Of a stretch of DNA of 64,000 nt, positions 36,244 through 45,480 are shown piece by piece (positions within the stretch are counted from its first letter, which is position 1; the number at the start of each line of letters is the position of its first letter). The stretch comes from Rhodocyclaceae bacterium (lineage in GTDB: Bacteria > Pseudomonadota > Gammaproteobacteria > Burkholderiales > Rhodocyclaceae). Below the pieces are notes generated by a model that did not search any database, was not told where the DNA came from, and saw nothing but the letters and a program-made list of their open reading frames with translations. Location: assembly GCA_018262775.1 (NCBI GenBank), contig JADFDU010000002.1, forward strand, positions 30,049 to 94,048, read 5' to 3'. Both the position numbers and the translations under genes were made by a program.

Positions 36244-39200
36244 ATGACCGACCTGAGCGTGAGCCGGAAAATCGCCGCCTACCGGCCTAAGCACAAGGTG
36301 CGCCTCGTCACGGCCGCCTCCCTGTTCGACGGCCACGACGCCTCGATCAACATCATGCGGCGCATCCTGCAAGCTACTGGCGCCGAGGTGATCCACCTCG
36401 GCCACAACCGCTCGGTCGAAGAAATCGTCACCGCCGCACTGCAGGAGGATGTGCAGGGCATCGCCATCTCGTCCTACCAGGGTGGGCACGTCGAGTTCTT
36501 CAAGTACATGGTCGACCTGTTGAGGCAGCGCGGCGGCGAGGGCATCAAGGTCTTCGGCGGTGGCGGCGGCGTCATCGTGCCGGCGGAGATCCGCGAACTG
36601 CACGACTACGGCGTGGCGCACATCTACTCCGTCGAGGACGGCCAGAAGATGGGCCTGCAGGGCATGATCAACGACATGGTGGCGCAATGCGATGTCGATC
36701 CGGTCGCGAAAGCGCCGCAGGACCTGCGGGCCGTCGCCGGGGGCGATTGGCGCGATCGGTTACGCACCCTCGCGCGCCTCATCACCGCCCTGGAAAACGG
36801 TGTGGTGTCCGACAAGCTCAAAAGTCAGCTGCTGCAGGACGGCGCCAAGTCCGGCGTGCCGACGCTCGGCATCACCGGCACTGGCGGCTCGGGCAAGAGT
36901 TCGCTCACCGATGAACTGATCCGCCGCTTCCGCCTGGATCGGGGCGATACCCTGAAGATCGCCGTCATCGCCGTCGATCCCTCGCGCAAGCGCAGCGGCG
37001 GCGCGCTGCTGGGCGACCGCATCCGCATGAATGCGATTAGCCACCCAAATATCTATATGCGCTCGCTGGCGACGCGCGATACCGGCAGCGAAATCTCCAA
37101 GGCGCTGCCGGAGGCGATTGCCGCCTGTAAACTGGCCGGCTTCGACCTCATCATCGCCGAGACTTCGGGCATCGGCCAGGGCAACGCCGCCATCGTGCCG
37201 TACGTCGATCTCTCACTCTATGTCATGACGCCGGAGTTCGGTGCGGCGAGCCAGCTCGAGAAGATCGACATGCTCGATTTCGCCGACTTTGTGGCGATCA
37301 ACAAGTTCGACCGCAAGGGGGCGGAGGACGCCTTCCGCGACGTGCGCAAGCAATACCAGCGCAACCGCGAGCTGTTCGCCACGCCAGTGGACGAGATGCC
37401 AGTGTTCGGCACAATGGCGGCGCGCTTCAACGACGACGGCGTGACCGCGCTCTACCAGGCCCTGTTCGCCAGGCTCGCACCGAAGCTGGCCGCGCTCGGT
37501 CCGCAGGCCGCGCCGGGCAGGCTGCCCGTGGTGACGGTGAGGCAGTCCTCGCGCGGCCGCGCCATCGTGCCGGCGGAGCGCGTGCGCTACCTGGCCGACA
37601 TTGCCGAAACGTTGCGAACCTATCACCGACATGCGGGCGAACAGGCGAAACTGGCGCGCGAGCGCCAGAGCCTGCGTACCGCCAGGGCGCTGTTCGAGGC
37701 GTGCGGCAAACTTGGCACGGATTTCGACGCGCAGTTTTCCGAACTCATTGCCTTGAAGGACGGCCAGCTCGACCCCAGGGCGAGGAAGCTGCTCGAGATG
37801 TGGCCCGACATGCAGCGCGCCTATGCCGGCGACGAGTATGTGGTGAAGATCCGCGACAAGGAAGTGCGCACCGCGCTGGTGTCCGAGAGTTTGTCCGGCA
37901 CCAAGATCCGCAAGGTGGTGCTGCCGGCCTTCGAGGATGAAGGAGAGACGCTGAAGTTCCTCATGAAGGAGAACGTACCCGGCTCCTTCCCATTCACCGC
38001 CGGCGTCTTCGCCTTCAAGCGCGAGAATGAGGACCCGACGCGCATGTTCGCCGGCGAGGGCGATGCCTTCCGCACCAACCGCCGCTTCATGAAGGTGTCG
38101 GAGGGCATGCCGGCGAAGCGCTTGTCCACGGCCTTCGACTCGGTGACGCTGTACGGCTGCGATCCGGACAAGCGGCCGGACATCTACGGCAAGGTGGGCA
38201 ATGCGGGCGTGTCGATCGCCACGCTCGACGACATGAAGGTGCTCTACTCGGGCTTCGACCTGGTGTGCCCGACCACTTCGGTGTCGATGACCATCAACGG
38301 CCCGGCGCCGGTGATCCTCGCCATGTTCTTCAACACCGCGCTCGAGCAGCAGCTCGATAAGTTTCGCACCGACAACCAGCGCGAGCCGACCGAGGACGAG
38401 GTCGACAAGATCCGCGAATGGGTACTGGCGAACGTGCGCGGCACGGTGCAGGCCGACATCCTCAAGGAGGACCAGGGCCAGAATACCTGCATCTTCTCCA
38501 CCGAGTTCGCCCTGAAGATGATGGGCGACATTCAGGAATACTTCGTCCATCATGACGTGAAGAACTTCTACTCGGTGTCGATCTCCGGTTATCACATTGC
38601 CGAGGCCGGCGCCAACCCGATCTCGCAGCTGGCCTTTACTCTCGCCAACGGCTTTACCTACGTCGAGACCTATCTGGCGCGCGGCATGCACATCGACGAC
38701 TTCGCGCCCAACCTGTCGTTCTTCTTCTCCAACGGCATGGATCCGGAATACTCGGTGATCGGCCGCGTGGCGCGCCGCATCTGGGCGGTGGCGATGAAGA
38801 ACAAGTACGGCGCCAACGAGCGTAGCCAGAAGCTGAAATACCACATCCAGACCTCCGGGCGTTCGCTGCACGCGCAGGAGATGGCCTTCAACGATATCCG
38901 CACGACCCTGCAGGCGCTGATTGCCGTCTACGACAACTGCAACTCGCTGCACACCAACGCCTACGACGAGGCCATCACCACGCCGAGCGAGGAGTCGGTG
39001 CGCCGCGCCATGGCCATCCAGCTCGTCATCAACCGCGAATGGGGGCTGGCGAAGAACGAGAATCCCAATCAGGGGGCCTTCGTCATCGACGAGCTGACCG
39101 ATCTCGTCGAAGAGGCGGTGCTGCAGGAATTCGAGGCGATCTCGTCGCGCGGCGGCGTGCTCGGCGCCATGGAAACGGGCTACCAGCGCGGCAAGATCCA

Positions 39201-39534
39201 GGAGGAGTCGCTCTATTACGAACAGCGCAAGCACGACGGTTCCTACCCCATCATCGGCGTGAACACCTTCCGCAACCCGAAAGGCGATGCGCAGTATGAG
39301 ATCGAGCTGGCACGTTCGACGGAGGCGGAGAAGCAGTCGCAGTTGCAGCGGCTGGCCGACTTTCAGCAGCGCCATGCCGCCGAATCGGGGCCGATGCTGG
39401 CGCGCCTGCGGCAGACGGCCATTGAAAACGGTAATGTTTTTGCGGTGCTTGTCGATGCGGTGCGTTGCTGCTCGCTCGGGCAGATCACTGACGCGCTGTT
39501 CGAAGTGGGTGGCCAATACCGCAGGAGCATGTGA
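36244..39534 (+). CDS. icmF: Fused isobutyryl-CoA mutase IcmF
   Basis: A 1096-residue adenosylcobalamin enzyme that interconverts isobutyryl-CoA and butyryl-CoA, with a built-in G-protein chaperone. The N-terminal B12-binding domain has DGHDAS with lower-ligand His31. The MeaB-like GTPase has Walker [13 protein letters not shown] (from Gly209) and [16 protein letters not shown]. The C-terminal mutase domain has RMFAGEG (Phe602) and DQGQNT (Gln746), equivalent to the Phe/Gln pair that marks isobutyryl-CoA mutases, where methylmalonyl-CoA mutase has Tyr/Arg. GGAG is 8 nt before the ATG. It allows growth on or synthesis from branched C4 acyl units, e.g. valine catabolism. Confidence 0.95.
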   Translation: MTDLSVSRKIAAYRPKHKVRLVTAASLFDGHDASINIMRRILQATGAEVIHLGHNRSVEEIVTAALQEDVQGIAISSYQGGHVEFFKYMVDLLRQRGGEGIKVFGGGGGVIVPAEIRELHDYGVAHIYSVEDGQKMGLQGMINDMVAQCDVDPVAKAPQDLRAVAGGDWRDRLRTLARLITALENGVVSDKLKSQLLQDGAKSGVPTLGITGTGGSGKSSLTDELIRRFRLDRGDTLKIAVIAVDPSRKRSGGALLGDRIRMNAISHPNIYMRSLATRDTGSEISKALPEAIAACKLAGFDLIIAETSGIGQGNAAIVPYVDLSLYVMTPEFGAASQLEKIDMLDFADFVAINKFDRKGAEDAFRDVRKQYQRNRELFATPVDEMPVFGTMAARFNDDGVTALYQALFARLAPKLAALGPQAAPGRLPVVTVRQSSRGRAIVPAERVRYLADIAETLRTYHRHAGEQAKLARERQSLRTARALFEACGKLGTDFDAQFSELIALKDGQLDPRARKLLEMWPDMQRAYAGDEYVVKIRDKEVRTALVSESLSGTKIRKVVLPAFEDEGETLKFLMKENVPGSFPFTAGVFAFKRENEDPTRMFAGEGDAFRTNRRFMKVSEGMPAKRLSTAFDSVTLYGCDPDKRPDIYGKVGNAGVSIATLDDMKVLYSGFDLVCPTTSVSMTINGPAPVILAMFFNTALEQQLDKFRTDNQREPTEDEVDKIREWVLANVRGTVQADILKEDQGQNTCIFSTEFALKMMGDIQEYFVHHDVKNFYSVSISGYHIAEAGANPISQLAFTLANGFTYVETYLARGMHIDDFAPNLSFFFSNGMDPEYSVIGRVARRIWAVAMKNKYGANERSQKLKYHIQTSGRSLHAQEMAFNDIRTTLQALIAVYDNCNSLHTNAYDEAITTPSEESVRRAMAIQLVINREWGLAKNENPNQGAFVIDELTDLVEEAVLQEFEAISSRGGVLGAMETGYQRGKIQEESLYYEQRKHDGSYPIIGVNTFRNPKGDAQYEIELARSTEAEKQSQLQRLADFQQRHAAESGPMLARLRQTAIENGNVFAVLVDAVRCCSLGQITDALFEVGGQYRRSM

Positions 39535-39550
39535 TGACCTTCCCCACAGC

Positions 39551-39590
39551 CCTTTCCGGGGAAAGAGGTGGCGGTCGTTCACCGCTAGGC
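39551..39590 (+). repeat. Dispersed repeat after icmF (GGTCGTTC type), copy 1
   Basis: A CCCTTTCC/GGGGAAAG hairpin followed by GGTGGCGGTCGTTCACCGCT. A diverged copy (CCCTCTTCC..GAGGAATGGGGTGACGGTCGTTCGTCGCT) follows the PaaK-like gene at 49131-49170. Both begin within about 20 bp of a stop codon. There is no T-run, so it is not a standard terminator. The rest of the gap to 39660 shows no feature. Confidence 0.5.
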
Positions 39591-39659
39591 GACGCCATCT
39601 GTAGGTAAAGTCGGTACCCCAGCAGCAAATGCGGGCACTAGTCTGCGCAGTACGGCGGT

Positions 39660-40334
39660 TCAGGCACCGAAGCTGCGCAAGCCATCCAGATCGAGCACGG
39701 TGATGCCGCCGTACTCGATGCGCAGCAGCTGGGCTTTCTCCAGCACCTTTAGCGCCTGATTGGCGCGCTGTCGCGACAGGCCGGCAAGGTAGCCGATTTC
39801 CTCCTGCGAGATCTGCAGCTGCGGCCCGATTCCCGGATAGAGGTAGGGATTGAACATGGCGGCGAGACTGCGTGCCACGCGGGCGTCGGGTTCGAGCAGC
39901 CGGTCGTGCTCGACCATGGCGATGAATTGGCCGAGACGTTCGTTCAGCTGTATCAGGAGGAAGCGGTTGAATTCTATGCTGTTGTCCAGCAGACGGACGA
40001 AAGTGGCTTTGGGCATGTACGCCACGCAGCTATTGCGCAGTGCAACAACGTCGTATCTGCGCGGCTCCTCCTTAAACAGCGACCCCTCGCCGAACCAGCC
40101 GCCGGCCGGCAGGCCGGTAAAGGTGGTGGGTTTGCCGTCGGCGGAGAGGTTGGTCATCTTGGCCAGACCGTCGATGACGCCGATCCAGTGCTCGACCGGT
40201 TCTCCCTTGCTGCAAATGAACCCGCCTGCGGGAATCTGCCGGGGCACGATCTCGCTTTCCACCCGTAGCAATTGCTCGGTGGTGAGGGAGCGCGACCAGA
40301 GACTCGCGCGTAGCATGTCGCCCAGTTTGAGCAT
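39660..40334 (-). CDS. Crp/Fnr-family transcriptional regulator
   Basis: A 224-residue regulator: N-terminal cyclic-nucleotide-binding-like beta-roll (about 15-130), dimerisation helix, and C-terminal winged helix-turn-helix (about 165-220, ISQEEIGYLAGLSRQRANQALKVLEK). No N-terminal FNR cysteine cluster is present, so oxygen sensing by iron-sulfur is unlikely. It is divergent from the acyl-CoA ligase/ABC operon and probably controls it and itself. The effector is unknown. Confidence 0.9.
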   Translation of the reverse strand: MLKLGDMLRASLWSRSLTTEQLLRVESEIVPRQIPAGGFICSKGEPVEHWIGVIDGLAKMTNLSADGKPTTFTGLPAGGWFGEGSLFKEEPRRYDVVALRNSCVAYMPKATFVRLLDNSIEFNRFLLIQLNERLGQFIAMVEHDRLLEPDARVARSLAAMFNPYLYPGIGPQLQISQEEIGYLAGLSRQRANQALKVLEKAQLLRIEYGGITVLDLDGLRSFGA

Positions 40335-40342
40335 GTGGCACA

Positions 40343-40410
40343 GTTTACCGGATTGTCCGGCGGATGACAGCGCGGCGGGGGGGGCTCCGGTAAGCTGAAT
40401 CGTTTACCGG
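40343..40410. promoter_or_regulatory. Candidate operator sites between the Crp/Fnr gene and the ligase/ABC operon
   Basis: GTTTACCGG occurs at 40343-40351 and again at 40402-40410. The second copy pairs with CCGGTAA at 40387-40393 to give an inverted repeat of 7-bp arms with a 10-bp spacer. One site lies close to the regulator's start, the other about 170 bp before the ligase gene. Binding by the neighbouring regulator is inferred from position only. The rest of this 246-bp gap shows no clear promoter. Confidence 0.4.
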
Positions 40411-40580
40411 TAGCCACGCCCGGCATGTCCATCACTGTTTGACTCGGTGGATCAATCCGATGGAGAATCATCGGCCGCAGCAATGAACAAAACAAGACAG
40501 TGCCGGACAGAGTATCGTCAAGGCGCCAGGGTTTGCGAGTGTTGGTGAGTGCGCCAGCGCGCAAGGGACAGGAGGAGTCA

Positions 40581-42545
40581 ATGTCGGACACCGTTCGACT
40601 GCAGTCGCTCAGCACGTTTCCTCAACTTCTGATGCATCACGCCAGAGCGCGGCCGAATCATCCGGCGACGCGCGAGAAATACTTGGGCATCTGGCAGACT
40701 TGGTCCTGGTCCCAAGTGGCGGAAGAGGTGCGCGCCATGGCCAGCGGGCTGGCCGAAATTGGCTTCAAGCGCGGCGACAATCTGGCCATCATCGGCGACA
40801 ATCGCCCCCACCTCTACTGGGCGATGTGCGCCGCCCAATGCCTGGGCGGCGTGCCCGTGCCCCTGTACCAGGATGCCGTAGCTGCGGAGATGGTCTTCGT
40901 CCTGCAGGATGCCGGCATCAAGTTCGCCATCGTTGAGGACCAGGAGCAGGTTGACAAGCTCCTCGAGAACATGGCCGAGTGCCCCAACCTGCAGCACATC
41001 CTCTACGACGATCCGCGCGGCCTGCGCCACTACAACCAGCCGTTTCTGCATGGCCTGGACGAAGTCCAGGAAATGGGACGCATCCACAACCGCAACCACC
41101 CCGAATTCATCGACGGTGAAATTGCCCTTGGCAGGCCGGGGGATGTTTCCGTCATGCTGTACACCTCGGGCACCACCGGCAAGCCGAAGGGTGTTTGCCA
41201 GACGCAGGCTTCCTTCATCGAGGCCGCGCGCATCGGTTGCGAATTCGACAAGCTTGGCCCCGACGACAACATTCTCTCCTACCTGCCGATGGCCTGGGTG
41301 GGCGACCACCTGTTTTCCTTTGCCCAGGCAACCTACGCGGGCTTCACCATCAACTGCCCCGAATCGGGCGACACGGTGATGACCGACATGCGCGAGATCG
41401 GGCCCAGCTTTTATTTTTCGCCGCCGCGCGTGTTCGAAAATCTGCTGACCCAGGTCATGATCCGCATGGAGGATGCTGGCGCCCTCAAGCGCAACATGTT
41501 CCATTACTTCATGGAGGTGGCCCGCCGTTGCGGCGCCGAAATCCTCGACGGCAAGCCCGTGAGCAGGGGCGACCGCCTGCTCTATGCCCTTGGCACCCTT
41601 CTCGTATACGGCCCGCTGCGCAATGTGCTGGGCATGAGCCGCATACGCGTTGCCTATACGGCGGGCGCCGCCATCGGTCCCGATCTGTTCCGCTTCTATC
41701 GCTCGATCGGCATCAACCTCAAGCAACTCTATGGCTCGACTGAGACCTGCGCTGCGGTCTGCCTGCAGCCGGACGGACAGATCAAGTTCGATACGGTGGG
41801 GCCTCCGGCGCCGGGCGTCGAGGTGAAAATTGCCGACGATGGCGAAGTGCTGGTGCGCGGCCAGGTGATGCTCAAGGAGTATTACAAGCGGCCCGAGGAT
41901 ACCGCGGAAGTGATCGACGACCAGGGATACTTCCATACGGGCGACGCCGGCTTTTTCGACGAGGACGGCCATCTCAAGATCATCGACCGCGCCAAGGACG
42001 TCGGCAAGCTGGCCGGTGGTGCCATGTACGCACCCAATTACATCGAGAACAAGCTCAAGTTTTTTTCGCATATCAAGGAGGCGGTGGCCTTCGGCGACCG
42101 CAAAGACGAAGTTTGTGCCTTCATCAACATCGACATGGGTGCCGTTGGCAACTGGGCGGAACGCCGCAACATCGCCTACTCGGGTTATACCGATCTTGCA
42201 CTGAAACCCGAGGTGTGCGAGTTGATCCGGGAGTGCGTCGAGAAGGCCAACGCCGATCTGGCCCACGATGCCATGCTGAGCGCATCGCAGGTGCATCGCT
42301 TTCTCATCCTGCACAAGGAACTGGATCCCGATGACGACGAACTGACGCGCACCCGCAAGGTGCGCCGCGGCTTCATCGCGGAGAAATACGCTGTGCTGAT
42401 CGACGCCCTGTATTCAGGCAAGACCTCGCAATTCATCGAGACCGAGGTAAAGTTCGAGGATGGGCGCAAGGGCAAGGTGAGCGCGGATCTGCGCATCATG
42501 GAGGCGAAGACCTTCCCGCCCCGCGCGGCAACCAAGGCGGCATAG
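40581..42545 (+). CDS. Long-chain acyl-CoA synthetase-type AMP ligase
   Basis: A 654-residue ANL-superfamily ligase of the large (FAA1-like) class. P-loop YTSGTTGKPKG starts at Tyr194; QLYGSTETCAA, YFHTGDAGFFDEDGHLKIIDRAKD and the C-terminal domain are complete. AGGAGG lies just before the ATG at 40581. It heads an operon with a branched-chain-type ABC importer. Ligases in this place usually activate the acid taken up by the importer, such as aromatic or branched acids, so its true substrate need not be a fatty acid. Confidence 0.92.
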   Translation: MSDTVRLQSLSTFPQLLMHHARARPNHPATREKYLGIWQTWSWSQVAEEVRAMASGLAEIGFKRGDNLAIIGDNRPHLYWAMCAAQCLGGVPVPLYQDAVAAEMVFVLQDAGIKFAIVEDQEQVDKLLENMAECPNLQHILYDDPRGLRHYNQPFLHGLDEVQEMGRIHNRNHPEFIDGEIALGRPGDVSVMLYTSGTTGKPKGVCQTQASFIEAARIGCEFDKLGPDDNILSYLPMAWVGDHLFSFAQATYAGFTINCPESGDTVMTDMREIGPSFYFSPPRVFENLLTQVMIRMEDAGALKRNMFHYFMEVARRCGAEILDGKPVSRGDRLLYALGTLLVYGPLRNVLGMSRIRVAYTAGAAIGPDLFRFYRSIGINLKQLYGSTETCAAVCLQPDGQIKFDTVGPPAPGVEVKIADDGEVLVRGQVMLKEYYKRPEDTAEVIDDQGYFHTGDAGFFDEDGHLKIIDRAKDVGKLAGGAMYAPNYIENKLKFFSHIKEAVAFGDRKDEVCAFINIDMGAVGNWAERRNIAYSGYTDLALKPEVCELIRECVEKANADLAHDAMLSASQVHRFLILHKELDPDDDELTRTRKVRRGFIAEKYAVLIDALYSGKTSQFIETEVKFEDGRKGKVSADLRIMEAKTFPPRAATKAA

Positions 42546-42561
42546 GCGGCACAGGGTAAAT

Positions 42562-43350
42562 ATGGACGAAGGCAGAAAAATTGGCGAAGTCATCCTCGAC
42601 CTGAAGAACATTTCGCTGCGTTTCGGCGGGGTCAATGCGCTGACGGACATCTCCTTCGATGTGCGACAGCATGAGATACGCGCCATTATCGGCCCCAACG
42701 GCGCCGGCAAGAGTTCCATGCTCAATGTCATCAACGGGGTGTATCGTCCGCAGGAGGGCGAGATCGTTTATCTCGGCAAGCACCGCCATGACATGGACAC
42801 CTACGAGGCTGCCAAGAGTGGCATCGCTCGCACTTTCCAGAACATCGCCCTTTTCAAGGGTATGACGGTCCTCGACAACATCATGACCGGTCGCAACCTC
42901 AAGATGAAGTCGAACTTCCTGCTTGACGCCCTCTACTGGGGGCCGGCGCAGCGCGAAGAGATTGCGCATCGCAGGAAGGTGGAAGAGATCATCGATTTTC
43001 TCGAGATCCAGCACATCCGCAAGACGCCGGTGGGACGCTTGCCCTACGGCCTGCAGAAACGCGTCGAACTGGCGCGGGCCCTGGCAGCCGAGCCATCTAT
43101 CCTCCTGCTCGATGAGCCGATGGCCGGCATGAACGTGGAGGAAAAACAGGACATGTGCCGTTTCATCCTCGACGTCAATGACCAACTCGGCACGACGATC
43201 GTGCTGATCGAGCATGACATGGGTGTCGTGATGGACATTTCAGACCGCGTGGTGGTGCTCGATTACGGCAGGAAGATCGCGGATGGAACGCCTGACGAGG
43301 TGCGCTCCAATCAGGACGTCATCGATGCCTATCTTGGGGTCGCCCACTAA
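42562..43350 (+). CDS. livG: Branched-chain-type ABC transporter ATP-binding protein (LivG-like)
   Basis: A 262-residue ATPase with Walker A GPNGAGKSS, a variant ABC signature (LPYGLQKRVELARAL), Walker B ILLLDEPMAGM and the H-loop in IEHDMGVVMDIS. LivG-type by sequence; its partner is the LivF-type ATPase further down. It starts 16 bp after the ligase stop. Confidence 0.92.
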   Translation: MDEGRKIGEVILDLKNISLRFGGVNALTDISFDVRQHEIRAIIGPNGAGKSSMLNVINGVYRPQEGEIVYLGKHRHDMDTYEAAKSGIARTFQNIALFKGMTVLDNIMTGRNLKMKSNFLLDALYWGPAQREEIAHRRKVEEIIDFLEIQHIRKTPVGRLPYGLQKRVELARALAAEPSILLLDEPMAGMNVEEKQDMCRFILDVNDQLGTTIVLIEHDMGVVMDISDRVVVLDYGRKIADGTPDEVRSNQDVIDAYLGVAH

Positions 43351-43377
43351 GGCAAACAAGGCAAACAAGGCAAACGA
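43351..43377 (+). repeat. Three tandem GGCAAACAA repeats at the livG-livH junction
   Basis: GGCAAACAA at 43351-43359 and 43360-43368, then GGCAAACGA at 43369-43377, starting right after the livG stop and ending 2 bp before the livH ATG. No Shine-Dalgarno consensus is visible within it, so livH initiation probably depends on coupling or on this A-rich leader. Confidence 0.75.
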
Positions 43378-43379
43378 AA

Positions 43380-44273
43380 ATGCAATTTTTTTTCGAAGTT
43401 CTCATCGCCGGTCTGCTTTCAGGCGTGATGTATGCCCTGGTTGCCTTGGGCTATGTGCTGATCTACAAGGCCTCCGGCGTATTCAATTTTGCGCAGGGTG
43501 CCATGGTGTTTTTCGCAGCCTTGACGACAGCGGGTCTGGTGGACTCCGGGCTGTCCCTGTGGCTGGCGGTGCCCCTCACCATGGTGGCGATGGTCGTGCT
43601 CGGCCTGCTGACGGAAAAGTTCGTCTTGCGGCCCCTGGTGGCCCAGCACGAAATCACGCTTTTCATGGCCACCATCGGCCTGACTTTCTTCATCGAGGGT
43701 CTGGCGCAGGCGATATGGGGCGCCAACGTGCGTGCCCTAGACCTCGGCATAGAGGATGTCCCGCTCGAGTGGCTGCTGGAAAGCGCGAACATCGCCGTAT
43801 CCCAATTCGACCTCATTGCTTCCGGTATCGCGGCTGTGCTGGTCACCCTGCTGGCCATATTCTTTTCCAAGACGAAGATCGGGCGTGCGCTGCGCGCAGT
43901 GGCCGATGACCATCAGGCGGCCCTCTCGATTGGCATTCCGTTGCAGCATATCTGGGGCATCGTGTGGGCCGTCGCCGGCTTCGTCGCCCTCGTCGCCGGC
44001 CTGCTCTGGGGGGCGCGCAACGGCGTGCAGTTCGCTCTCACATTCGTCGCGCTGAAAGCGCTGCCGGTGCTGATTCTGGGCGGCTTCACCAGCGTCCCGG
44101 GTGCCATCGTCGGCGGCCTCATCATCGGCGCTTCCGAAAAATTGGCCGAGGTGTATCTGGGGCCTTATGTCGGCGGCGGCATCGAAGGCTGGTTCCCCTA
44201 TGTGCTGGCGCTGCTGTTCCTGGTGGTGCGGCCCGAAGGACTTTTTGGCGAAAGAATCATTCGCCGAATCTGA
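43380..44273 (+). CDS. livH: Branched-chain-type ABC transporter permease (LivH-like)
   Basis: A 297-residue permease with about eight TM helices and the LivH family features GVMYALVALGYVLIYKASGVFNFAQG near the start and the EAA-like loop LGGFTSVPGAIVGGLIIG. Codons 3-5 contain a run of eight T (43386-43393), notable in this high-GC context. It forms the membrane channel with LivM. Confidence 0.92.
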   Translation: MQFFFEVLIAGLLSGVMYALVALGYVLIYKASGVFNFAQGAMVFFAALTTAGLVDSGLSLWLAVPLTMVAMVVLGLLTEKFVLRPLVAQHEITLFMATIGLTFFIEGLAQAIWGANVRALDLGIEDVPLEWLLESANIAVSQFDLIASGIAAVLVTLLAIFFSKTKIGRALRAVADDHQAALSIGIPLQHIWGIVWAVAGFVALVAGLLWGARNGVQFALTFVALKALPVLILGGFTSVPGAIVGGLIIGASEKLAEVYLGPYVGGGIEGWFPYVLALLFLVVRPEGLFGERIIRRI

Positions 44274-44293
44274 CGAGAGAAAACAGGCAGCTT

Positions 44294-45385
44294 ATGTTCT
44301 ACAGGGAATCCGGCCAGTTCAAGGCCACGTACGCCGAGGACAGCGAGATCTTCCCGATCCGGCAGGACAAGATCGGCATCGCGGTGATCCTTGCCATTGC
44401 CTTTCTAGGCATTCCGCTATTGGCGAAAACGGGATTTTTGTCCGATTACGCCTTTACCGCGATCCTGACCCCCTTCCTGATTTTTTCGCTGGCGGCGCTC
44501 GGCCTGAATATCCTGACGGGCTACGCCGGCCAGTTGTCCCTCGGTACCGCGGCTTTCATGGCGGTCGGCGCCTTTGCTTCCTACAATTTCATGCTGCGCA
44601 TCGATGGCATGCCCATCCTGGTCGCCTTTATCCTCGGCGGGCTGTGCGCGGCGGCGGTTGGCATCATCTTCGGCCTGCCCAGTATTCGCATCCGTGGCTT
44701 CTATCTCGCTGCCGCGACGCTGGCCACGCAATTCTTCATCGTCTGGTGCCTGACCAAGGTGGGCTGGTTTACTAATTACAGCTCATCGGGTGTCATCACG
44801 GCGCAGAAGATCATGATGTTCGGCTATACGTTCGACACCTCGTTCAGCAAATACCTTTTCGTGCTGTCCGTGGTCAGCGTGATGGCGCTGCTTGCCAAGA
44901 ATATGGTGCGCACGAATGTCGGACGCTCGTGGATGGCCATCCGCGACATGGACATGGCGGCGGAGGTGATCGGCTTCCGGCCGGTGCGCACCAAGTTGAT
45001 GGCCTTTGCGGTGAGTTCCTTCTATTGCGGCGTGGCCGGCGCGCTGTTCGCATATGCCTACCTGGGCACGGTAGAGCCTGAGGGCTTCAATCTGGACCTG
45101 TCCTTTCGCATCCTGTTCATGATCATCATCGGCGGCGTCGGCAGCATTCTCGGGTCCTTCCTCGGCTCGGCCTTCATCGTGCTCCTGCCGATCCTCCTGA
45201 ATATGTTTACCCATTTTCTGGACTCCTCGATCGGTGTTGACGTGCCGTCCGGCATCGCATCGAGCATCGAACTGATGGTTTTCGGCGCCATGATCATCTT
45301 TTTTCTGATCGTCGAACCGCATGGCCTTGCCCGTTTATGGCAGATCGGCAAGGAGAAACTCAGGCTGTGGCCCTTTCCGCATTGA
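44294..45385 (+). CDS. livM: Branched-chain-type ABC transporter permease (LivM-like)
   Basis: A 363-residue permease with an N-terminal cytoplasmic stretch (~30 residues), about ten TM helices, GLNILTGYAGQLSLGTAAFMAVGA and the C-terminal GGVGSILGSFLGSAFI loop of LivM proteins. The ATG at 44294 begins the MFYRESGQFKATYAEDSEIF head seen in this subgroup; a frame open further upstream overlaps livH and is not used. Confidence 0.92.
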   Translation: MFYRESGQFKATYAEDSEIFPIRQDKIGIAVILAIAFLGIPLLAKTGFLSDYAFTAILTPFLIFSLAALGLNILTGYAGQLSLGTAAFMAVGAFASYNFMLRIDGMPILVAFILGGLCAAAVGIIFGLPSIRIRGFYLAAATLATQFFIVWCLTKVGWFTNYSSSGVITAQKIMMFGYTFDTSFSKYLFVLSVVSVMALLAKNMVRTNVGRSWMAIRDMDMAAEVIGFRPVRTKLMAFAVSSFYCGVAGALFAYAYLGTVEPEGFNLDLSFRILFMIIIGGVGSILGSFLGSAFIVLLPILLNMFTHFLDSSIGVDVPSGIASSIELMVFGAMIIFFLIVEPHGLARLWQIGKEKLRLWPFPH

Positions 45386-45410
45386 GGGTTACGTGCTTAA
45401 ATTGCCGTTC

Positions 45411-45430
45411 AATCAACCACAATCAACCAC
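45411..45430 (+). repeat. Tandem AATCAACCAC repeat before the binding-protein gene
   Basis: Two exact 10-bp units (45411-45420, 45421-45430) in the 95-bp gap between livM and the binding protein. AGGAGG at 45471-45476 then provides a strong ribosome site. No clear promoter hexamers are seen. Confidence 0.7.
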
Positions 45431-45480
45431 AAGTGCAGCAGTCGTCAAGTAGTCATGTCTTCACACCATAGGAGGAAACA

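Noticed and set aside
37213..39582. 789-residue open frame on the minus strand opposite icmF
   Set aside because: Same situation: a mirror frame of a GC-rich gene with complete mutase motifs on the plus strand.
40439..40455. FNR-like box TTGAC...ATCAA in the divergent promoter region
   Set aside because: The half-sites are 7 bp apart instead of 4 and the left half deviates from TTGAT, so it does not fit an FNR/ANR site.
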